This document shows positions 1-6,858 of a stretch of DNA of 19,358 nucleotides, one piece after another. How positions within the stretch are numbered: the stretch's first letter is position 1; the number at the start of each line of letters is the position of its first letter. The translations under genes and the position numbers were made by a program. Under the pieces are notes generated by a model that was given only the letters and a program-made list of their open reading frames with translations, searched no databases and was not told the origin of the DNA. This DNA comes from Candidatus Thorarchaeota archaeon (GTDB lineage: Archaea > Asgardarchaeota > Thorarchaeia > Thorarchaeales > Thorarchaeaceae): the NCBI GenBank assembly GCA_029855925.1, contig JAGSHP010000093.1:1-19358 (forward strand), given 5' to 3'.

Positions 1-2
1 CA

Positions 3-182
3 TTGACACTCTCGTACGGTGATGATACCATGTCGCTCCTCTCCTGGATTCACGACAATGGCCTTGTGTACTCGGAGGAGTACGAAGAGGATGTCATCAG
101 AGTGGAGGCCGACCTACCAAAGGAAGCAGCTCAACGCCTCTTCAAGACGTTACCAGTGGGGTCACTCCGTCGCTTAGAATGA
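3..182 (+). CDS. C-terminal fragment of a probable HflX-family GTPase (5' end outside window)
   Basis: An open frame runs in from the left edge and stops with TGA at 180-182, giving about 59 residues. The visible peptide has a region reading SLLSWIHDNGLVYSEEY, then a strand IRVEADLP, then a short helix. This resembles the end of HflX proteins, where a helix and an 'eeY.edgvrv.a.vP' strand close the GTPase domain. HflX is a ribosome-associated GTPase that splits or rescues stalled ribosomes. The nucleotide-binding motifs lie outside the window, so the family call rests only on this tail and is tentative. The 63 bases to the next gene hold a possible promoter. Confidence 0.5.
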   Translation: MTLSYGDDTMSLLSWIHDNGLVYSEEYEEDVIRVEADLPKEAAQRLFKTLPVGSLRRLE

Positions 183-202
183 TGATTGCGCTGTTCGTAT
201 TG

Positions 203-210
203 ATTTATCA
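203..210 (+). promoter_or_regulatory. Possible TATA box ahead of metV
   Basis: The sequence TTTATC (204-209) in the short spacer upstream of metV resembles an archaeal TATA element. A start of transcription about 25-30 bases downstream would give a leader of roughly 15 bases. That leader could just contain the GGTGGTC ribosome-binding-like motif at 234-240. Judged by eye only. Confidence 0.3.
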
Positions 211-245
211 AGTAACATCTCACGATATCGCCCGGTGGTCTTCAG

Positions 246-914
246 ATGATTGCTATGGAGCTCAAGCCAATCAAAGAGATTCTTCAGATGCTAGAGGGAT
301 ATGAGAAGATCGTTCTCTTTGGTGATAGTGGCTGCGCGCAGATGTGCGACGTGGGCGGGATTCTTCAGTTGGAAGACATGGAAGAGCTCCTCTCCTCGCA
401 TGGCAAGATAGTCCTCGGATACGTCTTCGTTGAAGGTGGCATCTGTGATGGTAACGCCTTCAAGCTCTCCGTCGCAAACAAGATGCACATGCTTGAGGAG
501 GCAGATGCCTATCTTGTACAGGCGTGTGGTGTCGCCACTCAAGTGGTCACCGAGGCTCTACCCGCAAAGGAGGCATTTCCTGCAACGAACACACAGTTTC
601 TTGGCTCGATGCCCGAGCGATTCATGCATTATGAGAAGTGTTCCATGTGCGGTGACTGCGTTCTCCATCTCACAGGCGGAATCTGCCCGATCACGCGCTG
701 CCCCAAGGGACTGCTCAATGGCCCCTGCGGTGGCGCCATGAATGGCAAGTGTGAGGTCAATCCTGAGCAAGACTGTGCGTGGCAGCTGATCTATGACAGA
801 CTGAAGGCACTTGGGAAGTTGGACAATATCCGCAAGATCTGGGACCTGCGCGATTGGAGTCCCACCCACAAGCCTCGCAAGATTGAGGTGACTGGGGACT
901 CGATGATGTCATAG
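246..914 (+). CDS. metV: MetV-like iron-sulfur partner subunit of methylene-tetrahydrofolate reductase (MTHFR C-terminal-type domain)
   Basis: This 222-residue soluble protein matches the MTHFR_C/MetV family. Two cysteines lie near the N terminus (C30, C34). A dense cysteine cluster sits at C132, C135, C138, C147, C152, C161, C169 and C177, within the hallmark segments LTGGICPITRCPKGLLNGPCGG (in part) and a following KCEVNP. In acetogens MetV pairs with MetF and carries iron-sulfur clusters that feed electrons to the flavin of MetF. The adjacent metF 87 bases downstream supports the same role here. ATG at 246 follows GGTGGTC by five bases; ATG at 255 is an alternative three codons later. It is the first gene of a long same-strand one-carbon cluster. 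The family call is firm; the electron donor is unknown. Confidence 0.85.
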   Translation: MIAMELKPIKEILQMLEGYEKIVLFGDSGCAQMCDVGGILQLEDMEELLSSHGKIVLGYVFVEGGICDGNAFKLSVANKMHMLEEADAYLVQACGVATQVVTEALPAKEAFPATNTQFLGSMPERFMHYEKCSMCGDCVLHLTGGICPITRCPKGLLNGPCGGAMNGKCEVNPEQDCAWQLIYDRLKALGKLDNIRKIWDLRDWSPTHKPRKIEVTGDSMMS

Positions 915-1001
915 AATATCATAGCAATCGGTGACGGTTCGAATCAAAAGAGATATAGAACTGAGGAAGGCCGACAAGATAGACAAGAGACGGAGATAGA
1001 G

Positions 1002-1931
1002 GTGCTGACACTCACACGACTTCAGGAATTACTTGAGAGAGGAGAATTCGTTGTCACGGCCGAGGTCGGTCCGCCACATGGCTCCGACAGCCGCATGGTG
1101 ATCACGAAGACGGATTTGATGAAGGAACACTGCGATGCGATAAACATCACGGACAATGTTCGTGGCATTCCCACCATGGACAGTTCAGTCTGTTCGCATC
1201 TTGTCATACAGGCTGGCGCTGAGCCAGTCATGCATATATCCGCCCGAGACAGGAATCGCATTCAGTTGGAGAGCGCGCTCTATGGGGCTCATGCCTTGGG
1301 AGTGAGGAATCTCCTATTTGTGACAGGCGACCATTCGTTGCTGGGTACACACCCTGAGGCCAAATTGGTCTATGATTTTGACTCAATTCAGGCTCTGCAG
1401 ATTGCACGGCATCTCATGAGCGGAACTGACCTCTCTGGACAGAAGCTTGAAGGCATCCCTGAGTTCTATCTGGGGTCCACGTTCAATCCATATGCCGATC
1501 CCATTGAACTTCAGATCTGGCGAGTTGAGAAAAAGCGCGACTCTGGTGCCCGATTCTTTCAGACACAAGCGATCTATGAAATCTCTCGTTTTGAGGAGTT
1601 CATGGACGGTGTGAGGCCCCTTGGCGTTCACGTACTGGCTGGAGTCATCCCTCTCAAGGGTCCAAAGATGGCCCGATTCATGAACCGTCGCATCCCCGGG
1701 ATTGCAATTCCGGAGGAGATGATTTCTCGGCTTGAACGTGCAGGAAGTGGTCTTACAGGAGATGCGAGACGCAAGGCCATGAAGGACGAGGGTGTTGAGA
1801 TTGCTCTCGAGACCATTGAGGCAGTACGCTCGATTAATGGTGTTAATGGAATACATATTATGGCAGTGGGTTGGGAAGAAGTAGTGCCAGAGCTTGTTGA
1901 ACGAGCGGGCCTGCTGCCCCGACCAAGATGA
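1002..1931 (+). CDS. metF: Methylene-tetrahydrofolate reductase, MetF family
   Basis: This 309-residue TIM-barrel flavoprotein is predicted to reduce methylene-pterin to methyl-pterin in the cytoplasm. Family landmarks are visible: an N-terminal strand ending in AEVGPP (E21, position of the catalytic glutamate region), NITDN, then LLFVTGD (104-110), and a C-terminal GIHIMAVGWE. The start is GTG at 1002, preceded by GGAG at 992-995; no ATG fits better. Neighbours are metV upstream and mtrH immediately downstream (9-base gap). It should therefore supply or drain the methyl carrier used by the methyltransferases. MetF usually works with tetrahydrofolate, whereas F420-using archaea normally employ Mer with tetrahydromethanopterin. 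Which pterin is used cannot be read from the sequence. Confidence 0.88.
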   Translation: MLTLTRLQELLERGEFVVTAEVGPPHGSDSRMVITKTDLMKEHCDAINITDNVRGIPTMDSSVCSHLVIQAGAEPVMHISARDRNRIQLESALYGAHALGVRNLLFVTGDHSLLGTHPEAKLVYDFDSIQALQIARHLMSGTDLSGQKLEGIPEFYLGSTFNPYADPIELQIWRVEKKRDSGARFFQTQAIYEISRFEEFMDGVRPLGVHVLAGVIPLKGPKMARFMNRRIPGIAIPEEMISRLERAGSGLTGDARRKAMKDEGVEIALETIEAVRSINGVNGIHIMAVGWEEVVPELVERAGLLPRPR

Positions 1932-1940
1932 TGTGGTGAT

Positions 1941-2861
1941 GTGATGTTTGTATTCAAAAAGGAGCAAGAAACAGTAGAGATTGCTGGCATCAAGATTGGT
2001 GGTCAACCCGGAGAAAACCCCACCGTGCTCGTTGGAGGGCTGTTCTTCAAGGGACAACCTGTTGTGGAGAACATGAAGGAGGGACGATTCGACTCTGATC
2101 TGACTCGTCAATGGATTGACACTGCCAACATGATGGTCGAGATAACTGGTCACCCTGCAATCATCCAGGTCTATGGTCGTACGCCCACAGCAATGGAGCG
2201 TCATATCCCGTGGATTGCAGAGAATTTCGATGGTCCATTCATGTTCGAGTCAACCAGCGCAAAGGCTCGAATTCGTGCCATCGAGCTCTGTGACGAGATG
2301 GGCCTCTCTGATCGAGCAATCTACAACTCCATCAATCTGTCAATGAAGGGCGATGAAAAGGAAGTGCTTCAGCAGAGCACCATCAACTCTGCTGTTGTTC
2401 TTGGCTGGTCCCCACGAGCGATGTCATTGCCTGATAGAATGGAAGTTGTGACGAGCATGATAGACTTGGCTCGAACCTTGGGTATCGAGAGGATGCTGGT
2501 AGATCCTGCAACCTTGCCAGTAGGTGCAGGGTATGGACTCGAGTATCGGACCACTCTTGCCATAAAGTCCGAACTGGGCTTGCCCACATGTTTAGGGCCA
2601 CATAATGCTCCCTCGGCCTGGCGATTTCTAAGACGGGAAGGATTCAACGATGAGGCTGCACATCTATCTGCAATTGTAGCTGCCACGGTCGCCGCACAAG
2701 TTCTTTCCACAGACGCTGTAATGTATGGGTCCATGATTAGAACGCGAGAGGTGTTCACTGCAGTCGCACTGATCGGAAATGCATTGGCTGCGTCCGCCGC
2801 AGAGGTGCAACATGCCCTTGGTGAGGACATTCCTCTCTTTGATCCGAAGACCGCAGAGTAG
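1941..2861 (+). CDS. mtrH: MtrH-family methyltransferase, divergent paralogue
   Basis: This 306-residue protein belongs to the MtrH family, the TIM-barrel subunit that moves a methyl group between a tetrahydropterin and the corrinoid of MtrA. It shows the family opening (IGGQPGENPTVL), VYNSI-like IYNSINLS and the HNAPSAW segment. It differs from the second MtrH in this cluster. The usual IDST segment is FEST, with glutamate at E103, and the C-terminal tail ends DIPLFDPKTAE where the other copy has the HPFN ending. It starts at GTG 1941 or, more likely, ATG 1944, because GGTGAT (1935-1940) touches the GTG. It lies between metF and mtrA. It may act on a different methyl donor from its paralogue; this is inference. 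Confidence 0.85.
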   Translation: MMFVFKKEQETVEIAGIKIGGQPGENPTVLVGGLFFKGQPVVENMKEGRFDSDLTRQWIDTANMMVEITGHPAIIQVYGRTPTAMERHIPWIAENFDGPFMFESTSAKARIRAIELCDEMGLSDRAIYNSINLSMKGDEKEVLQQSTINSAVVLGWSPRAMSLPDRMEVVTSMIDLARTLGIERMLVDPATLPVGAGYGLEYRTTLAIKSELGLPTCLGPHNAPSAWRFLRREGFNDEAAHLSAIVAATVAAQVLSTDAVMYGSMIRTREVFTAVALIGNALAASAAEVQHALGEDIPLFDPKTAE

Positions 2862-2875
2862 GAGGAGATTCTTGT

Positions 2876-3571
2876 TTGAATGACGACAACATTCAGAAAT
2901 GGCCACCTGCCCCAGGGGACTACGAGGTCGGAGACCCCACTCACCCTGTTGCAATCTGCACTCTTGGAAGGAAATTCGATGTCCCTGCGGAGCGTGCAAT
3001 CATTGGCACCTGCAAGACCGAGAACATTGGAATAGAGCGAGTCTTGATTAACGTCATATCCAATCCCAATATCCGCTACTTCATTCTTGCTGGCCCGGAG
3101 ATTCCCGGTCATCGAACAGGCTCCTCTCTCTCAGCCCTGTACAGGAACGGGATAGACCCCAACACCCGCAAGATAATAGACGCCGAAGGGGCCATTCCCT
3201 ATATTGAGAACATTCCCATAGAGGCTGTTGAACGATTTAGAAACCAAGTAGAATTCATCGATATGATGAACGTTACCGACCCAGAAAAGATTGCAGAGTC
3301 TGTGAATGCGGTCCTAAAGCAGCCAGTCGAGCCATATCCTGAGGAACCATTCTGGATTGAGTTCACCCATGAGTCACGGAGCGCAGCACCACGTGTCCAC
3401 AGTGGGGATATTTTTGTCCTACCAGAATTCGGGGTCGCACTTGACCCATCCACATCGGAACTCGGCGGTGGCGCCCTCTCCGTTGTGATCTCGCTTCCCC
3501 CGAATCATGTCATAATTGAGATACAGTCCGACGAATCTGGAACCATATTACTTGGAAAGGAGGTTCAGTAA
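2876..3571 (+). CDS. mtrA: MtrA-like corrinoid-binding protein without membrane anchor
   Basis: This 231-residue homologue of tetrahydromethanopterin S-methyltransferase subunit A is the corrinoid carrier of the methyl group. Clear MtrA motifs are W9-P, GDYEVGDP (14-21), ICTLGR, GTCKTENIGIE (44-54) and SNPNIRYFILAG. H79, in PGHRTG, matches the cobalt-ligand histidine of methanogen MtrA. Methanogen MtrA ends in a transmembrane helix. Here the last ~65 residues are polar and strand-rich, with no hydrophobic helix, so the protein is predicted to be soluble. The start is TTG at 2876: GGAGGAGA (2861-2868) lies about eight bases upstream and no in-frame ATG precedes the conserved tryptophan. Its stop overlaps the start of the next mtrH (TAATG). 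Confidence 0.88.
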   Translation: MNDDNIQKWPPAPGDYEVGDPTHPVAICTLGRKFDVPAERAIIGTCKTENIGIERVLINVISNPNIRYFILAGPEIPGHRTGSSLSALYRNGIDPNTRKIIDAEGAIPYIENIPIEAVERFRNQVEFIDMMNVTDPEKIAESVNAVLKQPVEPYPEEPFWIEFTHESRSAAPRVHSGDIFVLPEFGVALDPSTSELGGGALSVVISLPPNHVIIEIQSDESGTILLGKEVQ

Positions 3572-4506
3572 TGTTCGCGTTTGAGAAGGAGCAAGTTGTC
3601 TATACCATAGGCGACATTCGAATTGGAGGAACTCCTGGTGAGAATCCAACCGTGTTGGCAGGCTCGATATTCTATGAAGGAGACAAGATCGTTGAAGATG
3701 CGGCTCGAGGTATATTTGATCACAATGCTGCCGAAGACATGATACACCGACAAGATGCGATGGCGGAACTGACGGGGAACCCCGCAATTGTCCAGGTTGT
3801 TTCATCAAGTGCGGACGCACTCATCAAGTACATCGAGTTCGTTGCTGACCTGACCGAAGTGCCAATAATCATCGACTCCACCAATTCAGAGGTTCGCATT
3901 GCAGGCCTAAGATATGCTGAAGAGGTCGGTCTGCTCGACAATGTGATCTACAACTCACTGAACATCTCTGCAAGCAAAGAGGAACTTGACTCCCTGTCTG
4001 AACTTCCCCCGGAGTCAGCAATCATCCTTGCATTCAATCCTCAAGACTCGTCTATTGCAGGAAGAAGAAGAGTGCTTGATGAGGGTGGTTTCGACCTAGA
4101 CCGTGGACTACTGCAGATTGCCCGCGACCTAGGAATATCGAAGCCTCTCATTGACACAGCAACAACAGCCATTGGGGCAGGTGCAGGCTCCTCTGTCGGG
4201 TTCACTTTTGTTGCGAAGGCGGTCTATGGACTTCCCACGGGGTCCGGTATTCACAACGCTCCTGTGTCTTGGCCTTGGCTTCGAGAGTACAAAAAGAGCA
4301 ACAAGGCCGCCTACAAGACATGCGATGTCTCTTCAAGTCTGCTCGTATTGATGATGGGTGCGGACTTTGTCTTGTACGGACCCATAAAGAACGCGGAGGT
4401 TGTCTTTCCCGTGGTCGCTATGGGTAACGTGTTCTCAGGAGAGTTTGCCAAGATGGAACTGGGCGTGGAACCATCCGAAGATCATCCCTTCAACCGTCTC
4501 GTATGA
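3571..4506 (+). CDS. mtrH: MtrH-family methyltransferase, canonical-type copy
   Basis: This 311-residue second MtrH is closer to the methanogen protein than the upstream copy. Landmarks are MFAFEKEQ, IGGTPGENPTVLAGSIFYE, the IDST segment with D102, VIYNSLNIS, AIGAGAGSSVG, GSGIHNAPVSWPWL, DFVLYGPIKNA and an ending EDHPFNRLV. The family transfers methyl groups between a methyl-tetrahydropterin and cob(I)amide on MtrA. ATG at 3571 overlaps the mtrA stop by one base, and GGAGG at 3558-3562 serves as ribosome-binding site, so translation is probably coupled to mtrA. That makes this copy the natural direct partner of MtrA. The remaining membrane subunits of the methanogenic complex (MtrB-G) are absent from the window. 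Confidence 0.9.
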   Translation: MFAFEKEQVVYTIGDIRIGGTPGENPTVLAGSIFYEGDKIVEDAARGIFDHNAAEDMIHRQDAMAELTGNPAIVQVVSSSADALIKYIEFVADLTEVPIIIDSTNSEVRIAGLRYAEEVGLLDNVIYNSLNISASKEELDSLSELPPESAIILAFNPQDSSIAGRRRVLDEGGFDLDRGLLQIARDLGISKPLIDTATTAIGAGAGSSVGFTFVAKAVYGLPTGSGIHNAPVSWPWLREYKKSNKAAYKTCDVSSSLLVLMMGADFVLYGPIKNAEVVFPVVAMGNVFSGEFAKMELGVEPSEDHPFNRLV

Positions 4507-4525
4507 GCTGCTGGAGACCTTAGAC

Positions 4526-5944
4526 ATGACGTTTCGAATCGTGCGACCCAAGAGCATGAGCATAGCCTCGCTTCGAAGAGGTCCCTTCTACACCGTGGCA
4601 TCGGTGGAGCTTGGCAACACGACTACGAAATGTATCATCGTTTCCACTAATCTCATGACAGGCGAGATGTTTGAGATTGGCAAGGAAGTGCGACTGACAA
4701 AGACGGTTCGGCCTCCTCAGGAGAATGAGACCATCTTTGGTAGTACCCTTGCAGGTGTCGACCTCACGCGTGAGTCGGTTGCTGAACTGGTGCGTGATAC
4801 CCTACTTGCAGCTGTGGCAAAGACACATCTGAACATTGAGCAGGACATTCACTTCGTTGTTCGTTCCACTGGTGTGACGGCTGGGTTTGCAAGACCCGAG
4901 GATGTCGGTTCTATGGTCAAGGCCTTGGCGGACGGTTGTATCGCCGCGGGAGTCCCGCCGCGGAAGATGACCGCATCAATCTCTCCGGACAATCTGCCAC
5001 CGGGAATACGCCAATACACATGGCTACAGAAGGTGTACTTCGATGGTGCAGTGGCGGGCTCGCTTCCCCCGTCCAATACAGAGATTGTGGCAAATGAGAT
5101 GGAGGGCGAACTTGTGACAGCTGGGCTGAAGGGCGCAGCCAAGTCTACACAGATTGACTTTAGAAACCCGGTCATGACTCTTGATTTTGGTACAACTCTC
5201 GCCGGACGCATAACAAACGACGAGTCCCCCTATGCAAAGACTGTCGGTTCGTTTGCTGGGCTTGCAGGAGCCATTCCTGACGCGCTTATCCGTGGAACCG
5301 ACCTCGTCAACAGCGAAAATGGGAGCGTCATAGAGGTCGACGTTCCAAAGCGGTATCGCCCACTGGAGGTCGCTGACCACTGGATGGATGCCACAGAGAG
5401 CATCATCAGGGTTGAGCATGTACCCGATGGAGTCGACCGCTACGGCACCGTCCCTGTAAACACCCGCGCAGCAACCGAATCTGGTGTTGAGCTGATTGGT
5501 GTCGATGCTGGGGTCAATGGGTCCGGACTGGACAGACTACGTCGTATCGGTCAGGAGATCTATGAGACAGAAGGGCTCCCTTCGCTCATGTCGCTGATTG
5601 ACATCGTCCAGGCTCGCATTGTACAGCGTCTTCTTGCGATTGCCGAGTCGGAGCACCTGATCTATCCTGAGACGTCGCTGGGTCTCACAGGTCGTGCCAT
5701 CACCTCTGGCGCAAAGCCTAGGATTATAGCAAACGAACTGCGGATGAGCAACGGCAAGGCATGGATTGCCTCCCATGATCTTCTCTTTGTCGAAGATGGT
5801 CTCGCAATGGGTGCGGGCGTTGCTGCGCGTTGCATGAACTCTCTCGGCACTCCTCGAAATCCGATGGGCGGACGGCGAGGGGAGGGCTGCGTCATGTCAA
5901 AGAGAATGAAGCTGCAGCGATCACACTCTAAAGATAGTCATTGA
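4526..5944 (+). CDS. Methanogenesis marker protein 14 homologue (DUF2114, ASKHA-like); possible corrinoid activator
   Basis: This 472-residue protein resembles the family called methanogenesis marker 14 in methanogens. Recognisable segments are VASVELGNTTTK (E28-G30), FVVRSTGVTAGF, ALADGC, AAGVPPRKMT, ANEMEGEL, DFRNPV, TLDFGTT (D220-T224) and KTVGSFAGLAGAIPDA. The two glycine/threonine turns look like the phosphate-binding motifs of ASKHA-fold ATPases, the fold also used by RACo/RamA-type proteins that reactivate Co(II) corrinoids. No N-terminal iron-sulfur domain is seen. The best start is ATG 4526, behind GGAG at 4513-4516 and 19 bases after mtrH. A longer frame opening at 4400 would run through mtrH and is unlikely. 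Reactivation of MtrA is my inference from fold and neighbours; the family's function is not known to me. Confidence 0.78.
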   Translation: MTFRIVRPKSMSIASLRRGPFYTVASVELGNTTTKCIIVSTNLMTGEMFEIGKEVRLTKTVRPPQENETIFGSTLAGVDLTRESVAELVRDTLLAAVAKTHLNIEQDIHFVVRSTGVTAGFARPEDVGSMVKALADGCIAAGVPPRKMTASISPDNLPPGIRQYTWLQKVYFDGAVAGSLPPSNTEIVANEMEGELVTAGLKGAAKSTQIDFRNPVMTLDFGTTLAGRITNDESPYAKTVGSFAGLAGAIPDALIRGTDLVNSENGSVIEVDVPKRYRPLEVADHWMDATESIIRVEHVPDGVDRYGTVPVNTRAATESGVELIGVDAGVNGSGLDRLRRIGQEIYETEGLPSLMSLIDIVQARIVQRLLAIAESEHLIYPETSLGLTGRAITSGAKPRIIANELRMSNGKAWIASHDLLFVEDGLAMGAGVAARCMNSLGTPRNPMGGRRGEGCVMSKRMKLQRSHSKDSH

Positions 5945-5956
5945 CCGCTTCACAGA

Positions 5957-5964
5957 GTTTATCT
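5957..5964 (+). promoter_or_regulatory. Possible TATA box ahead of cofE
   Basis: GTTTATCT lies in the short gap after the marker-14 gene and resembles the TTTATC element ahead of metV. A transcription start 25-30 bases downstream would fall near 5985-5990. That is at or past the first ATG (5982) and before the GTG at 6000, so the element bears on the choice of start. Weak, by-eye evidence. Confidence 0.25.
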
Positions 5965-5999
5965 AGCCTCTCTCTGTCCTCATGTTGAGGTCATTCATT

Positions 6000-6776
6000 G
6001 TGCTTGTCATACCAATCAAGACCAGAATCATTCATCCCGAAGACGACTTTCTAGACGTTGTTCTCGGGGGTCTCACGAACACCGGACATGAGATTGATGA
6101 TGGGGACATTCTTGGTGTTGCCGAGACCCCTCTGGGGACAACAGAGGGACAGATGGTCCGCCTCAGCGATGTGAAGGTTTCGCCAGAGGCACTGGAGTTG
6201 GCAAAGAAATATGATATAATTCCAGAGATTGCAGAACTGGTTGTCGAGGAGGCCGACGAAATCCTTGGTGGCGTGTCACACATCATGTTGACAATCAAGG
6301 ACAATACTCTGATGGCCAATGCTGGCGTTGACAAGTCCAATGTCCCTCCAGGATATGCCTCCCTTCTCCCCAAGAATCCCCGAGCAAGTGCAGAGCGACT
6401 TCGTCAGGAGGTCAAGAAGCGCCTTGGGAAGAACATTGGCGTCATTGTAATTGACAGTCGCACACAGCCACTGCGCCTGGGTACTATTGGAATGGCACTC
6501 GGCGTTGCTGGTTTCAGACCTGTAGTCGATGAGAGAGGACACCCTGATCTCTTTGGAAACAAGTTGCGTGTCACTCGTCGTGCCATAGCTGATAACTTGG
6601 CGTCCGCTTGCACGGCTGTCATCGGCGAGTCCAATGAATCAATTCCTGCCGCACTGATCAAAGACCCCCCGGTAGAAATCGTTGATGCGTCATTCTCGTC
6701 CTCGGAGATGTGGATCAGCCCAGACGAATGCCTCTACATGGCGATTTTTGATCAATGGCGCCCGCACAAGAAATAG
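6000..6776 (+). CDS. cofE: Coenzyme F420-0:L-glutamate ligase-like protein (CofE family)
   Basis: This protein of about 258 residues resembles CofE, which adds glutamate to coenzyme F420 using GTP. Visible landmarks, numbered from GTG 6000, are IPIKT, DGDILGVAETPLGTTEG, NAGVDKSNV with D111, a LLPKNP segment, VIVIDS with D152, then LRLGTIGMALGVAGF and IADNLASA. The two aspartates match the metal-binding positions of the family. One oddity stands out: the usual 'DTxGRxxRxG' reads DSRTQPLRLG, so the Thr-x-Gly-Arg part is altered and the activity may be modified. GTG 6000 has GAGG (5987-5990) nine bases upstream; ATG 5982 gives six extra residues but has no ribosome-binding site. It implies an F420-containing cell. 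It is the same strand and unit as the methyl-transfer genes. Confidence 0.75.
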   Translation: MLVIPIKTRIIHPEDDFLDVVLGGLTNTGHEIDDGDILGVAETPLGTTEGQMVRLSDVKVSPEALELAKKYDIIPEIAELVVEEADEILGGVSHIMLTIKDNTLMANAGVDKSNVPPGYASLLPKNPRASAERLRQEVKKRLGKNIGVIVIDSRTQPLRLGTIGMALGVAGFRPVVDERGHPDLFGNKLRVTRRAIADNLASACTAVIGESNESIPAALIKDPPVEIVDASFSSSEMWISPDECLYMAIFDQWRPHKK

Positions 6777-6777
6777 C

Positions 6778-6785
6778 TATTTAAG
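6778..6785 (+). promoter_or_regulatory. Possible TATA box ahead of larC
   Basis: TATTTAAG begins directly after the cofE stop codon and is an AT-rich TATA-like element in an otherwise mixed spacer of 82 bases. It would place a transcription start near 6805-6810 and a leader of about 50 bases. This suggests larC may have its own promoter as well as read-through from cofE. Confidence 0.35.
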
Positions 6786-6858
6786 ATGCAGTCGCTGGTA
6801 TGGAGATGGAAATGGTACACAACTGCAAGAGATTATTCTTCACTCCGGAGATGTTCAA

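Noticed and set aside
936..945. GGTTCGAATC, a sequence like a tRNA T-loop, in the metV-metF spacer
   Set aside because: The flanking bases do not form the T stem, and no anticodon or acceptor stems can be built around it in the 87-base spacer.
1383..2204. Open minus-strand frame of 273 codons across metF and mtrH
   Set aside because: It lies opposite two strongly recognised genes, has no family-like motif and unusual His/Cys/Asn-rich composition; a shadow frame.
2369..3112. Open minus-strand frame of 247 codons across mtrH and mtrA
   Set aside because: It is antisense to conserved coding sequence on both sides of the mtrH-mtrA junction and shows no recognisable domain.
4400..4525. N-terminal extension of the marker-14 gene back into mtrH
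   Set aside because: The extra 42 residues are an out-of-frame reading of conserved mtrH sequence, while ATG 4526 has a ribosome-binding site after the mtrH stop.
4946..4958. GC-rich inverted repeat GCGGGA-G-TCCCGC
   Set aside because: It falls in codons for the conserved AAGVPPRK segment of the marker-14 protein, with no sign of a role as an RNA hairpin.
6682..6858. Longer start for larC inside the end of cofE
   Set aside because: The added residues are a shadow of cofE and spacer; ATG 6859 has GGAG eight bases upstream and leads straight into the conserved LarC opening.
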